Shown here one piece after another: positions 1-10,144 of a DNA stretch of 64,000 bases (the first letter of the stretch is position 1; the number at the start of each line of letters is the position of its first letter). The stretch spans positions 134,985,846-135,049,845 of the forward strand of contig OX336388.2 in assembly GCA_946902985.2 (NCBI GenBank), in the 5' to 3' direction. Under the pieces are notes generated by a model, which ran no database searches, was not told the DNA's origin, and saw nothing but the letters and a program-made list of their open reading frames with translations. The DNA comes from Meconema thalassinum. Taxonomy: Eukaryota > Arthropoda > Insecta > Orthoptera > Tettigoniidae. Position numbers and translations under genes: made by a program.

Positions 1-1782
1 GAACGTAAAATGCACCAAGAATGATATGATCTTCAGCTGTGTGCAGTGAGAAAGCTCTGCATGTGTTCATTCCTTATGTATTAATGATGCGAAATGTCAG
101 CTAACGTTGTGCCTCATACAACATTCGTAGTCTCTAAATGTTGCACAATTTCCCGTAAATTACATCAGTTTATGTTTGAATTGCTTATACGATCGTGACA
201 AAGAAAGTGTTCCTCCAATTGGATGATTGTATTTAACTGTATGCACATCGTATAATCTTGGCGAGGTGTATATATATTTTTTTTTTTTTTTTTCACGGAG
301 CAACTTTTACACCGTAGTAGGCACGCGTTTTTTTTTAATTTCTTTATCTGGCATCTTGTTTTAAATTATTGACTAACATATTTCTAAATGCAGACAATCT
401 CTACCTCCATTAGGATTCGGGTTCCATAATTCATGCAAAATGAGGTTCGTTCGTTTATGAAATTGAGGTCATATCCCCCCTACCCTTTCAGTGATTACCG
501 TATGGCACTTTACGTAGACTATGGTGAAGATGTAAATGAGCATTTCAAAAAAAAATTGTCGCCAGTTGTTTGGTTTATTAACTTACGGTAATATTTTTCA
601 TATGTACTGAAAACTGGGCACGGTTGGATTTTAAGGTGGAACCGCATGTGCTACCAAATATCGCTTTCTTGCAATACCTGGAATATGTATAGAATTATAA
701 AATGATTATTGGTTAAATAAGTGTTAATAGATAGGCTATTATAGTTATAACGATTAAATAAATATTAAAGAAGAAACGATGCGTTGTTGGTAAATATTAG
801 GCCTACCGGTACGGCGAATAGCCTATAATTCGTAGCATCCGTCACAATTTAGCATTTAAACGGGTCACGTCAATGCATACTATACTAATATAACAACTGG
901 ATAGCAAATTATAATAATATTCTCACATATAACATATTTAATTTGTAGCAACTTAATTATTGTAGTCTAAGATATGTTAGACCGCTGCCGTTTGAAATGT
1001 GCAAATCGCACACTTTGTAGGCAAGCCGTTTGTTATGGTCGTCTCTGATGCGAAGTTTTACTAATTACTCTTTTAGGAGGCACTTGTCTTTGGAATATTC
1101 ATGAAAGGCCAACCCTCTAGTTCTTATTTCGTAAGTTGAACGCCTAAAAACAAAACCACAATCCGAAATAATAAAGAAGATCATCACGAACGATCGATTC
1201 ACTGCCAATGAAAATCAAATGGAGATTCGCGGACCAGAAGTTCGCTATGCATAAGCTTCGGTGCCATTTTAACTCGTGGAAGCTCTATACGGTTACGGTA
1301 ACATACAATTCGGTCACTTCCCGTAAACATTTATTATGGACACTCCTATTCTCTACTTTCTTAACCCTCCTCAGTAAAACAGTTATTTATATCAGGTCTC
1401 CCCAGGTGAACGGTATTTTATTTGTGTTCGTAGCATCTCATCCCACCTGCGAGAGAGTTCACTCGCGCGCGCGCGCGCTTTGCTCACGCTACGGATTAGG
1501 CCTAGATCTCGCCATCACCCGCGGGCAGCGGAAGTGTCTCCGAAAATGCAGTTACACTTACCGGTACGCCAGGAAATCTTGATTCGCAATTTAAGATTCA
1601 TTTTTCAGCCATTCGGTATGCGAACTCTAGTCTTAGAGGATTCTAAAATATACGGGAATTTGGTGGATTTTCGTACGGGAAATACGGGAATTATACGGGA
1701 ATTTGAAAATAGGTCATCGCTCGACACCCTGTATTACATAAAGTGAGTCAAAATATCTCCCATGGCGTTTCGGAAGTAGTAC
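1..1782. other. Unassigned sequence, no supportable gene
   Basis: I see no recognisable gene or mobile-element protein here. The stretch has a T run near 278-294, a short CG dinucleotide run near 1466-1480 and imperfect TACGGGAAT repeats near 1650-1700. A 124-codon open frame at 1208-1582 has no family signature and is probably chance. The segment near 1716-1732 contains a CACCCTGTA-type end like those of mariner elements, but no partner end was found. Confidence 0.5.
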
Positions 1783-1787
1783 AGAAT

Positions 1788-2005
1788 TGTTGTGTTTCAG
1801 TAGAGATTAATACAAAAGGATAGTTTTAATCAACTGTATATTTGGACATAGATTTGGCATGTCCGCCATTACAGGGAATAAACAAAAGAGTACATTTTTA
1901 TATAACTTAGCTAGAGGAGCAAGTTAGTGACTGGCGGTCAAACGCAAGTATAATAGTTCCTCTAGGTTGGCGCTGATCGAAACTGGATTACTTAAAACCC
2001 CAATA
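1788..2005 (-). repeat. Copia 3' LTR
   Basis: 218-bp terminal repeat, downstream LTR in the coding orientation. It differs from the other LTR at two positions by eye (CAACTG versus CAATTG, and one base in the C/A run near the end). A minus-strand TATATAAAAA motif near 1893-1903 is a plausible LTR promoter element. AGAAT precedes it. Confidence 0.95.
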
Positions 2006-2014
2006 CCCTCACTT
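2006..2014 (-). promoter_or_regulatory. Polypurine tract of the Copia element
   Basis: On the minus strand the nine bases next to the 3' LTR read AAGTGAGGG, a purine-rich tract in the position where plus-strand priming starts in LTR retrotransposons. Assigned by position and composition. Confidence 0.7.
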
Positions 2015-2032
2015 AATCCAGCTGTCATTTTA

Positions 2033-4027
2033 TCAATCGGATTCGATCGGCAATAATAAATTCATCAATTTGCAAAAATTCAAATGTTTCGACTTAAGTA
2101 AGCTTTTTGTCAGAACATCTGCAATCATTTTACTAGTACCTTTAAAATCAACCGATACTTCTTGTTTTTCAACTGCATTTTTGACAAAATGATATTTTAC
2201 GTCTATGTGTTTAGACCTTTCTTGTATTTCGCTACATTTGGCATTTTTAACAGCTGACTGATTGTCACTAAACAATAAAACTTTACTGTTTTTAAAAATA
2301 AGTTTGTAATCGTTTACCTTTAAAATTTCCTTTAATATTCTATTTAGAATTACTGACTTTCTTGTACATGTTGCTAAACTGACATACTCCGCTTCCGTTG
2401 TTGATAGAGCAACAATATCCTGCTTCTTACTTTCCCAAGCGACGGGGCCTTTAGCAAGAAACAAAATGTACCCAGTACATGAAATTCTATCAGCTTTTTC
2501 GCTAGCAAAATCTGCATCTGCATATCCTATTAAAGAGCTGCCCGATTTGCTGTAAACTATTTTGAAATCAATCGTACCCTTCAAATAACGTAACACCCGT
2601 TTTGCATATTCCCAGTGTTCCCTAGTGTAACATGTGTTATAACGAGTTTTCCAACAGCATAGGCAATGTCTGGTCTACTACAGACCGCTGCATACATTAA
2701 ACTGCCCAGTAACGCTTGATATGGTACATCAGGACATTTACTTGGATCTCCTTTGGGCGGATCTAACTTAGGTTCCATAGGAGTATCCGCTATTTCGCAA
2801 TCTAGCATATCAAAACGAGACAAAATTGTTTTTATGTACTGTTCCTGATCTAACGTGATTCCCTTTTCTGATCTCTGCACTCTCATACCTAAAACACGCT
2901 TCCCCTAAGTTTTTAATTTCAAAATTTTTCTTAAGTTACTTTTCTAGACTGGTAATAATTGTTTCATTCTTACAAAACACAAGGAAATCATCCACGTACA
3001 CAGCTATTATGCAAAGTAAATTTCCGCTTCCCTGAACATAAATACATGGTTCAGTTTAAACTCTTTTGAATCCTAATGTCATTAGGACATTTCTACATTT
3101 ATCATACCATGATTTGGAAGCCTGTTTAAGACCATAGATGGCTTTCTTTAATAAGCAAACTTTGTTTTCAGAGCCCAGCTCTGTAAAACCTTCTGGCTGT
3201 TCCATAAAAAGAGTCTCAGTCAAATCTCCATTCAGGAGCGCAGCTGTGACATCCAGATGATAAATATTTAACCCAACCTCAACTGATAGTACTATCAGCA
3301 TTCGTAATGCCGAATAACTTATAACTGGAGAAAATGTTTCCTGATAATCCACACCATATATTTGTGAATATCCCTTAGCAACTATTCTTGCTTTAAAACG
3401 CTCCAATTTTCCTGCAGCATCAATCTTTTGTTTAAAAAACCATTTACATTTTATAGGAATCTTTCCATCTGGCAAATTTACCAGTTCAAAAACTCCTTTG
3501 TCCTTTAAATTTTTCAACTCTAAATTCATTGCCTCTTTCCATTGAATTTTATTTTCCGACCCTAAGGCTTCTTGCACTGTTTGTGGATCATTATGAGCGG
3601 GTAAGCAGTCACAAAAGTTTCCACTCATTGACGTTAAATAAGTAACGTGATCTGGAAATATCTTAGGAACCCTTGATCTAATAGGATACCGTCTGATTGA
3701 TTCATCTTGCACAGTCTCTACTGTCTCACTCATATCAGACTCATTATTCTCAGAAGTCTCATTACAAATAATCAAGTCTTCTTCTAAACTTGCATGACCC
3801 TGACTATCACTATTTATAACGTTTGCATTTTTATCGTTAACTTCAATATTTTGCTCTAAATTTATTTGGTTCCCTCTTTCCGTATTCGCGTTATCATCTT
3901 TGGCCTCACTATTTTCTTCGATTGTAACCGCAAAATCGACTTTTGGTAACAACGTTCGAAAATCTGTTTTGTCACCCTCACTGGTTTCAGACTCTCTGGA
4001 GATGAAATTGTTTAAAAAAAAAAACAT
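2033..4027 (-). pseudogene. Copia reverse transcriptase-RNase H region, disrupted
   Basis: This is the C-terminal half of the Copia polyprotein. The part from 4027 to 3056 carries the pre-RT linker and the RT finger/palm region (RVT_2 type). The catalytic YVDD motif lies near 2983-2994, in a segment with in-frame TAA codons on either side (near 3056 and 2934). A one-base frame change near 2895 leads into 2886-2581, and another near 2590 into the RNase H-like end, 2596-2033, which keeps the KHIDVKYHF and ADVLTK motifs. The frame also changes near 4020 in a run of A/T at the end of the upstream ORF. The breaks are a mix of stops and frame shifts, so no full RT can be made from this copy. Confidence 0.9.
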
Positions 4028-6194
4028 CTCTAGATTTTAATTGCTTATATCCCTTTTCTGGATCCGCTAGTAGATAACCCTTTGATTCCTCGCAATAACC
4101 CACAAATACACATTTCTTGGATTTAGAATCAAACTTGGTTCTATGTTCTTTTGGAATATGCGCATAGGCCACACAGCCAAACACTCGTAAATCCCCTAAA
4201 TCTACTTGCTTTCCGGACCATTTCTCTTCCGGTACTTCATTTTTTAGCGCTTTAGTTGGAGATCTGTTTTTAAGGTATACAGAAGTCCTGCAAGCTTCTA
4301 CCCACAACTTTTTAGATAGGTTTGCTTCTAGAAGCATAGGTCTTGCTTTCTCAACTATTGTACGGTTGACTCTCTCTGCAAGTCCATTTTGCTCTGGAGT
4401 GTAAGGGATACTAGTTTCGTGCCTAATACCACAGTTTTCAATTTCTCGTTTCATTTTAGAATTGACATATTCTGTTCCATTGTCAGTACGTAGGCATTGA
4501 ATCTTACACCCTGTTTCATTTTCAACTTTTACCTTAAATATTTTAAAATACTCATACACTTGATCTTTGCTCTTAAGAAAATAAATGAACGTTTTTCTTG
4601 AGAAATCATCTGTAAACGTTAAAAAATATTTTTCTCCATTAACTGAGGGTGGTGTCATTGGCCCACACAAATCAGAGTGCACTATTTCCAATTTGCGGGT
4701 AGTTTTCTCATGTCGAGGATTTTTTGTTTGGAAAGGTTCCGTGCTTTGTTTACCTTCAACGCAAGCGATACATGGTTGAAACGGCGTTGTTCTATCCAGT
4801 TTCATACCAGTAGCCCTAGTTTCTAACAAAGCCATATTTTTGTGTCCTAGGTGACCTAACCTTTTGTGCCATAATATTTGGCCATTCTTTTCCTCCATTA
4901 AACTAGACATCGCCCTAGCTTCACTGCTTTCTTCTTTCCGGTTGACTACAATCCTTTTCGCATCTAACGTATAAACTCCACCTTCTTCGGAACCAGTAGC
5001 AATTAGTTCCCCTGTAATCTTTAAATTTGCTGCGTCAAATATCTGACAGCTCTTCTCTTTAAATATTACACAAGCACCGTTTCTAGTCATACAACTCACT
5101 GAGAGTAAATTAGACGAAAGCTTCGGTACATAATAAACATTTTTAAGCTCCTGATCGTTGCCCTGAACTAAGCTAATAGTTGCACTGCCTTTTCCTGCTG
5201 TGCCAATCTTTTCATTATTTGCAACAGTTACCTCAAGATTATCTTTCGAGTTAGAACTAAAGTAATTTAATAAATCAATATCATTTGTCATATGAGCTGA
5301 AGAACAAGAATCTATGTACCATTTTTCTGGTTGAACATTAGATGCCATGGCCATGAGCCACGCATTTGCCCTTCCTTTATTTTTGCCGTCGGCTCTCTTA
5401 CTGGAGTCATCTCCTCTAGAAACTTGCGCAAGTTTATTATTTTGAGAACAATCCCTTGCTAGATGTCCGTAATTATTGCACCTAAAACATTTAACTTTAT
5501 TAATATCAAATGTATTATTCTTACGTTTGCTACCATGATTTGAAGGATTAGAGGATGTTGGATTATTAGGTTTGACTTTGTGTATAGTATTAAATGCCAC
5601 CGCAGTCTCCTTGACTTCCAACGAACTTCGATAACCTTCTTGAAGTAGCTTTTGCTTGAGAGTTTCGGTATTCAGTTTTCCAGTAGCTGTGTTTTCAATT
5701 GCCATTCTAAAAGGTTTATAATCTTCTGTTAATCCTCTCAACATGAGTACGGCAACAAATTCATCGTCAACTTCCTTCCCCATACTTCTCAGTTTTACAC
5801 TTATTTCGGTAAATCGCTGAACATAGGCCTCCATATCCTTTGAATTCGCCAAACTAATATCAAATAATTGGTCTATGAGAGCAATATGCCGATTAACGCT
5901 TTTATTCTCGTAGGTTGTTTTTAAGTGGTCCCATATCGCTTTTGGGGTTTTAATGTTAGCAATTTCCATTTTAGGTCCATTATCTAATAGCATATAAATC
6001 TTGACTCTAGTACGTTGGGCCTGCTTCTTTTGCTTTTCCGACGCAGTCGATGCAAGGTTAAGCTCCAAATACATCCACAAATCCTCATGCAAAAGATACA
6101 TCTCCATATCCATCGCCCATGTCGCATAATTTGCGCCTCCATGCAATTTTTCGATTTGCGGCAACGAATTGCCAAATCCGCCATTACCGGCCAT
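3987..6194 (-). CDS. Copia Gag-protease-integrase polyprotein (N-terminal part)
   Basis: The frame opens further upstream (6224), but the likely start is the ATG at 6194, which begins MAGNGGFG, about 80 bases after the LTR. Numbering from the 6224 Met: a UBN2-type Gag domain at about 25-200; a CCHC zinc knuckle at 246-259 (CFRCNNYGHLARDC); the protease active-site region at about 302-311, reading DSCSSAH where DSG is expected, so the catalytic-loop glycine is replaced by cysteine; a Gag-pre-integrase HxxxH region (HKRLGHLGH); and the integrase core with D, D and E in HSDLCGP, RTDNGTEY and PEQNGLAERVNR. The frame ends in an A/T run near 4020 where the RT half shifts frame. In a working element this is one polyprotein that packages RNA, matures itself and integrates cDNA. 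This copy is probably not functional. Confidence 0.9.
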   Translation of the reverse strand: MAGNGGFGNSLPQIEKLHGGANYATWAMDMEMYLLHEDLWMYLELNLASTASEKQKKQAQRTRVKIYMLLDNGPKMEIANIKTPKAIWDHLKTTYENKSVNRHIALIDQLFDISLANSKDMEAYVQRFTEISVKLRSMGKEVDDEFVAVLMLRGLTEDYKPFRMAIENTATGKLNTETLKQKLLQEGYRSSLEVKETAVAFNTIHKVKPNNPTSSNPSNHGSKRKNNTFDINKVKCFRCNNYGHLARDCSQNNKLAQVSRGDDSSKRADGKNKGRANAWLMAMASNVQPEKWYIDSCSSAHMTNDIDLLNYFSSNSKDNLEVTVANNEKIGTAGKGSATISLVQGNDQELKNVYYVPKLSSNLLSVSCMTRNGACVIFKEKSCQIFDAANLKITGELIATGSEEGGVYTLDAKRIVVNRKEESSEARAMSSLMEEKNGQILWHKRLGHLGHKNMALLETRATGMKLDRTTPFQPCIACVEGKQSTEPFQTKNPRHEKTTRKLEIVHSDLCGPMTPPSVNGEKYFLTFTDDFSRKTFIYFLKSKDQVYEYFKIFKVKVENETGCKIQCLRTDNGTEYVNSKMKREIENCGIRHETSIPYTPEQNGLAERVNRTIVEKARPMLLEANLSKKLWVEACRTSVYLKNRSPTKALKNEVPEEKWSGKQVDLGDLRVFGCVAYAHIPKEHRTKFDSKSKKCVFVGYCEESKGYLLADPEKGYKQLKSRDVFFFKQFHLQRV

Positions 6195-6262
6195 TGAACA
6201 ATTTTTAAATAAATAAAAGTTCAAAACTTACAGTAATATGTCCGTCCACTTCCTTTGTACTC

Positions 6263-6276
6263 TGGGCCCCATAACC
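6263..6276 (-). promoter_or_regulatory. Copia primer-binding site (initiator tRNA-Met internal type)
   Basis: Directly after the 5' LTR the + strand reads TGGGCCCCATAACC, which matches the anticodon-arm sequence of eukaryotic initiator tRNA-Met apart from one extra C. Drosophila copia is known to prime from a half-molecule of the same tRNA. The match is seen in the sequence; its use is inferred from the family. Confidence 0.85.
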
Positions 6277-6494
6277 TGTTGTGTTTCAGTAGAGATTAAT
6301 ACAAAAGGATAGTTTTAATCAATTGTATATTTGGACATAGATTTGGCATGTCCGCCATTACAGGGAATAAACAAAAGAGTACATTTTTATATAACTTAGC
6401 TAGAGGAGCAAGTTAGTGACTGGCGGTCAAACGCAAGTATAATAGTTCCTCTAGGTTGGCGCTGATCGAAACTGGATTACTTAAAAACCCAATA
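6277..6494 (-). repeat. Copia 5' LTR
   Basis: 218-bp repeat, upstream LTR in the coding orientation, followed on the + strand by the second AGAAT target copy (6495-6499). It is the same length as the 3' LTR with two substitutions. Confidence 0.95.
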
Positions 6495-6499
6495 AGAAT

Positions 6500-7100
6500 C
6501 AAGTTGAAGATTATTATATTCCAGGACGGAGGCTAGTTTAGCCTTCAGGGCTAAAGAGCCCGGTTTTATATCGGAGCTGCAAATTTTATATCTTGCTAGG
6601 AAAAGAATTCAAACAGAATCATCCTTTACTTCTTTCAATAACTGTCTCCAAGGATACAGTCATTGTTAAACTTCGGTCGACATCGGAAGGAATCGTGAAC
6701 CAGTGAGCAAATGCGCTACTCAACGTAAATCCAGTAGGAGTAGTACTAACTTTTTCCACCAGATGGAAGCATCACCCGGGCGACACGCGAGTACGACTCT
6801 TCCCCAACACATAGCGTGACAGATCGGTTTCATCGTAGTAAATGACGAAAGTTCAAATTAAGTGAATTAAAACGGGTCAGTTATGACCCATGCACCGTGC
6901 GCCGATGATCATCCTACGTACAAAGTCGGTTAACTCGCGACGTGTTGCCACATTCACTACACTCGCGTCTGTGACAGACTGTTGGGCTCCGCCGCAGCAA
7001 GCCGCATTAATCACGAGTCATACATGGCACATTTTCTCATGGGACTATCCTTCCTGCGAATTTTGGTCACTCAGTGTATATTCCTTTCAATCTCGAGTGT
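6500..7100. other. Unassigned sequence between the Copia element and a SINE
   Basis: No gene or element protein was recognised. Short open frames here have no motif. Confidence 0.4.
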
Positions 7101-7627
7101 GCCGGCTTCGGTGGCGTAGTTGGTAGCATGCTGAGCTTCTAGGCCCAAGATCGCGGGTTCAAACCCGGCCGAAGTCGTCGGATATTTTAAGAGCGTTAAA
7201 AATCCCTCACTATGCCTTCCTTCGGATGGGAAGTAAAGCCGTCGGTCCCATTTCATAGATGTATGGCATGTTAAAGAACCTTCCACTAATTGCACCTGTG
7301 TGAAGCTAAATTGTATAGGTTAAGAATGTAAACAACGCTCTTAGGTTTCTACGTTCGTTGCCAAGAGCCGACTGTGGTGTCGTCTAGTAGCTAAGTTCTG
7401 AACTTGGCCTAGTAGTCGTTGACGGTGGCGCTTGGTGGCAAAAGTAGGAACTATTTGAAAAATTCTAATTTGCAGTCTGTACTTAAATTAAAAAACAGAT
7501 AACACACACTAACACAGTCATCACAATTAACACCGGTTATCAGGCAGATTCTACACATACCCAAAGTACACGGAGCTACATGACCGCGTTGTCACAGCCC
7601 CTAAACTTAAGAACCAACCAACCAACC
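7101..7627 (+). mobile_element. SINE family 1, full-length copy
   Basis: The head is tRNA-like: a TGGCGTAGTTGG A box and a GGTTCAAACCC B box are spaced as in an internal Pol III promoter. A body follows that recurs at 7807, 38916 (minus), 58206 and 63096, including the GCCTTCCTTCGGATGGGAAGTAAAG-type segment. The copy ends with GACCGCGTTGTCACAGCCCC and an (AACC)n tail. It is non-coding and presumably moved by a partner LINE. Confidence 0.85.
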
Positions 7628-7635
7628 GAATTCAA

Positions 7636-7792
7636 ATAGGTTCTTTAACATGCCAACAACGTATGACATACGTATCGTGATTTTTGTCGCCTTTCAAAAA
7701 TCACTTACCACGGACAGGAGCGAACCTGCAAGCTAGGAGTTGGTAGTCCGACACGTTAACCACTCAATCACCATGGCTAGCTCATCTCTGAT
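7636..7792 (-). mobile_element. tRNA-derived SINE, second type, short copy
   Basis: On the minus strand it begins GCCATGGTGATTGAGTGGTT, an A-box-like arm, and has a B-box-like GGTTCGCTCC about 50 bases later. It then runs into a segment (CTTTAACATGCC...) resembling the family 1 body. It is wedged between two family 1 copies and may be a chimera. Confidence 0.6.
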
Positions 7793-7806
7793 GTAAACAA
7801 GACTAG

Positions 7807-8310
7807 GGGGCTTGGTAGCGCAGTGATCAAACTGTTATCCTCTCTCCACGGCGGAAAGATCGCGGGTTCAAACCCGGCCGAAGTCGTCGGATTATTAAGA
7901 GCGTTAAAAATCCCTCAGTATGCCTTCCTTCGGATGGGAAGTAAAGCCGTCGGTCCCATGTCATAGATTTATGGCATGTTAAAGAACTTTCCACTAATTA
8001 CACCTGTGTGAAGCTAAATTAGGTTATGTTAAACATTTGACAAACGCTCTTAGGTTCCGACGTTCGTCGCTAGGAGCCGACTGCAGTGGCGTCTGGTAAC
8101 CAGGTTCTGAACTAGTAGTCGCTGACGGTGGCTTTTGGCGGCAAAAGTAGGAACTACTTGAACAAATGCAATGTCTGCAGTGCTTACTTGAATTGAAAAC
8201 CGATACACACACTAATACAGTAATCGCAATTAACACCGATTATCAGACAGATTCTTCACACACATACCCAAAGCCTCTATACTATGAAACCAACCAACCA
8301 ACCAACCAAC
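7807..8310 (+). mobile_element. SINE family 1, second copy
   Basis: From the B box (GGGTTCAAACCC) onward the sequence follows the 7101 copy closely and ends in a longer (AACC)n run at about 8289-8310. The 5' tRNA arm differs from the first copy (GGGCTTGGTAGCGCAGTG), as if a different tRNA head were attached. The segment GACCGCGTTG before the tail is missing. Confidence 0.8.
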
Positions 8311-8805
8311 ACCACGGTGGACCAGGCTCGATTGCCGGTCAATGCATGTGAGATTTTCAAAGTGAAATGCCATGTCCTGTGGTTCGGATTCCTCGTAAAA
8401 AGTAGGTCCCGTGGCTTATGATCTCGAGATTACCGGTCACGTAAAACTATAATCTTCCTTTTGATATAAACAAACATGGTGGAACAACAAGCAATTTCTT
8501 CCGGCAGCGTTGTGATTTCCGATTATAGACTATACATTTCTGTGCTAGTAAGGTGCAACTGATTTTAGGAAATAATTTTATTATGGGCCATTGCCTGGTA
8601 TGAAGACAAACATTTTTAAATTTTGATTTTCTCAAAATAAAAATTAATATAATCGCATGATTTTGTATTTGAATTCAGATTATTATTAGCGTATGGAAAG
8701 GAAATTATATACATAATATGTACAATATATACACAATAAGAAAAAAAAACATTGATTCACTTCGGAATTCAGAATTTAATCCTAACACCACTCTGATAAG
8801 CTAAA
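8311..8805. other. Unassigned AT-rich sequence
   Basis: No feature recognised. It includes an A-rich tract near 8739-8750. Confidence 0.4.
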
Positions 8806-8816
8806 AACTACGGCGT

Positions 8817-9173
8817 ATTTTTAACCGAGTGTGTGGATCTTGCTGACTTACAAAGAAACCTTGGTTTGCAGATGATACTCAAATTTATAATAGCCGATGA
8901 CGCGGTGGCTGCTGATCGCGTTATCCGCTTTATAAGTGAGAGTGGGTTAGGGCCAGTAATCTAAATTTTCCAGTGTACACTCAAAGACTTCTTCTTTTTT
9001 GATTTCTGATTTTTTTGTTTTGTTTTTCCGTATTTTTGTTTATATTAGTTTTATTTAATTTTTTGTTTTATTAATTTTCGGCCTTTTCCAATTTAGGTGC
9101 TTAATCTATGTTACGAGGGGCAGTTGACCTCGTAGTTCCGCCCCTTAAAACCTCAATAACTAACTAACTAATT
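8817..9173 (+). mobile_element. 5'-truncated I-like LINE tail
   Basis: The insertion is flanked by an 11-bp duplication, AACTACGGCGT (8806-8816 and 9174-9184), the mark of target-primed reverse transcription. It encodes only the last part of ORF2 (the region reading TECVDLADLQRNLGLQ, also seen at 55065), then a 3' UTR with a GGGGC...GCCCC hairpin and a (TAAC)n tail. The related 54.4-55.5 kb copy carries more of the coding region. Confidence 0.85.
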
Positions 9174-9184
9174 AACTACGGCGT

Positions 9185-9505
9185 CTACGGGTTTCTTTTC
9201 ATGCTCTGAGGCAGCAAACAGCTAACTAGTAACTTAACACTTAAAAGGTTAAGGCGAGTTGGACTAGAGATAGGTTGGTAAGGCACACACTAAGACACCC
9301 AGGAATAGCAGACTTAGTTATGGAAGGAACGGTCGAGGACAACAACTGTGGGTTAGATTAAAGTTAGAATATGTTAAACGGATTGTCTCGGATGTAAGGT
9401 GTGGTAGCTATAGAGATGAAACTATTAGCTCAGGACAGGGAGACATAAAGCGCTGCATCAAACTAGTCTAAAAACTGAAAAAAGACGTATGAAGTGTTGA
9501 ATCGT
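9185..9505. other. Unassigned sequence
   Basis: No gene recognised. Confidence 0.35.
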
Positions 9506-9509
9506 GCAC

Positions 9510-9755
9510 TAGGACTGCAATGGGGAGCCGCAGCAAGACCGGAGATTGCAGGTTCGAATCCCAATTCTGATAAGTGACTATCCTGAATGTGGTTTATCCA
9601 CACTTCCTCCAGGAAAATGCTGGGATAGTACTTTATTTCAAATCCCAGGGCATCTACCACATCCCTGTCTCCAATACAGCTACACACTCGCAGTTCACAA
9701 CACACACCAAATACACGGGGCTGATGATCATGATGCCCTAGGCCCCTAAAATGAA
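9510..9755 (+). mobile_element. SINE family 2, diverged copy
   Basis: A GGTTCGAATCCC B box near 9551-9562 is followed by a body shared with the better copy at 31443 (GGTTTATCCACACTTCCTCCAGG, AATACAGCTACACAC, ACGGGGCTGATGATCATGATG). The A-box half is poorly preserved. This sits about 200 bases upstream of the host exon at 9962. Confidence 0.7.
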
Positions 9756-9961
9756 TCAATGACAAAGATGTGAGTCTATAGACAATGGTAGTGAGGGCCC
9801 GTGACCTAGTTGTTACGCCCCTTAAAAAAAAGCAATCACCACAACTGCCTCCAACCTTAGATTTGGTGCCACGTGCGGCCTGCACTGCTAGCAATATTAA
9901 TTTTTAAATAAACACCCTGCTCTTTTTATGACTACCATGGTATCACTATCTCATATTTCAG

Positions 9962-10115
9962 GTTAAGGCTGATGGTCGAGTGGAACCTACAGACCTGGAC
10001 AACTCGGTACGTCTTGTGATCGACCAGACAAACCCGACGGATACACTCATAGTGGTAGCCAGCCTATGTCCTGAATGTGCAAGGGACAAGAATTGCCTCA
10101 AAGTCTACGCCAAGG
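9962..10115 (+). CDS. Candidate host-gene exon A (internal, 154 nt)
   Basis: A pyrimidine-rich stretch ending TCATATTTCAG precedes the exon and AAGG/GTAAAT follows it, matching 3' and 5' splice sites. The frame starting at the first base is open for all 51 codons and ends with one base of the next codon (phase 1). The peptide contains LIVVASLCPECARDKNCLKV, with paired cysteines, and matches no transposon family I know. The next candidate exon on this strand, at 32682, begins in the same phase. I do not recognise the protein. An extracellular or lumenal cysteine-containing segment is one guess, unsupported beyond composition. A chance open frame is possible but unlikely with both splice sites good. 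Confidence 0.65.
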
Positions 10116-10144
10116 GTAAATACAATATGATAAAATAACCCAGT

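Larger units (their letters stand above)
1788..6494 (-). mobile_element. Copia (Ty1) LTR retrotransposon, 4.7 kb, broken coding region
   Basis: Two 218-bp direct repeats bound a minus-strand gag-protease-integrase-RT-RNase H order, which is diagnostic of the Copia superfamily (integrase before RT). The 5-bp sequence AGAAT flanks the element exactly (1783-1787 and 6495-6499), so insertion was by integrase. On the coding strand the LTR runs TATTG...CAACA, so its 5' end is not the usual TG. A primer-binding site matching the initiator tRNA-Met anticodon arm follows the 5' LTR and a purine tract precedes the 3' LTR. I count two differences between the LTRs (about 1%), so the insertion looks young, yet the RT region is broken several times. 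Confidence 0.95.

Noticed and set aside
1208..1746. ORFs of 124 and 88 codons near the left edge
   Set aside because: They overlap each other, have no domain or splice support and cover low-complexity CG-rich sequence.
6890..7126. 78-codon ORF before SINE 1
   Set aside because: It runs into the SINE head and has no signature.
7101..7170. A functional tRNA gene
   Set aside because: A and B boxes are present but the acceptor stem does not close and the body repeats elsewhere; it is a SINE head. The same holds for 7792, 26766, 31443, 39433 and 40802.
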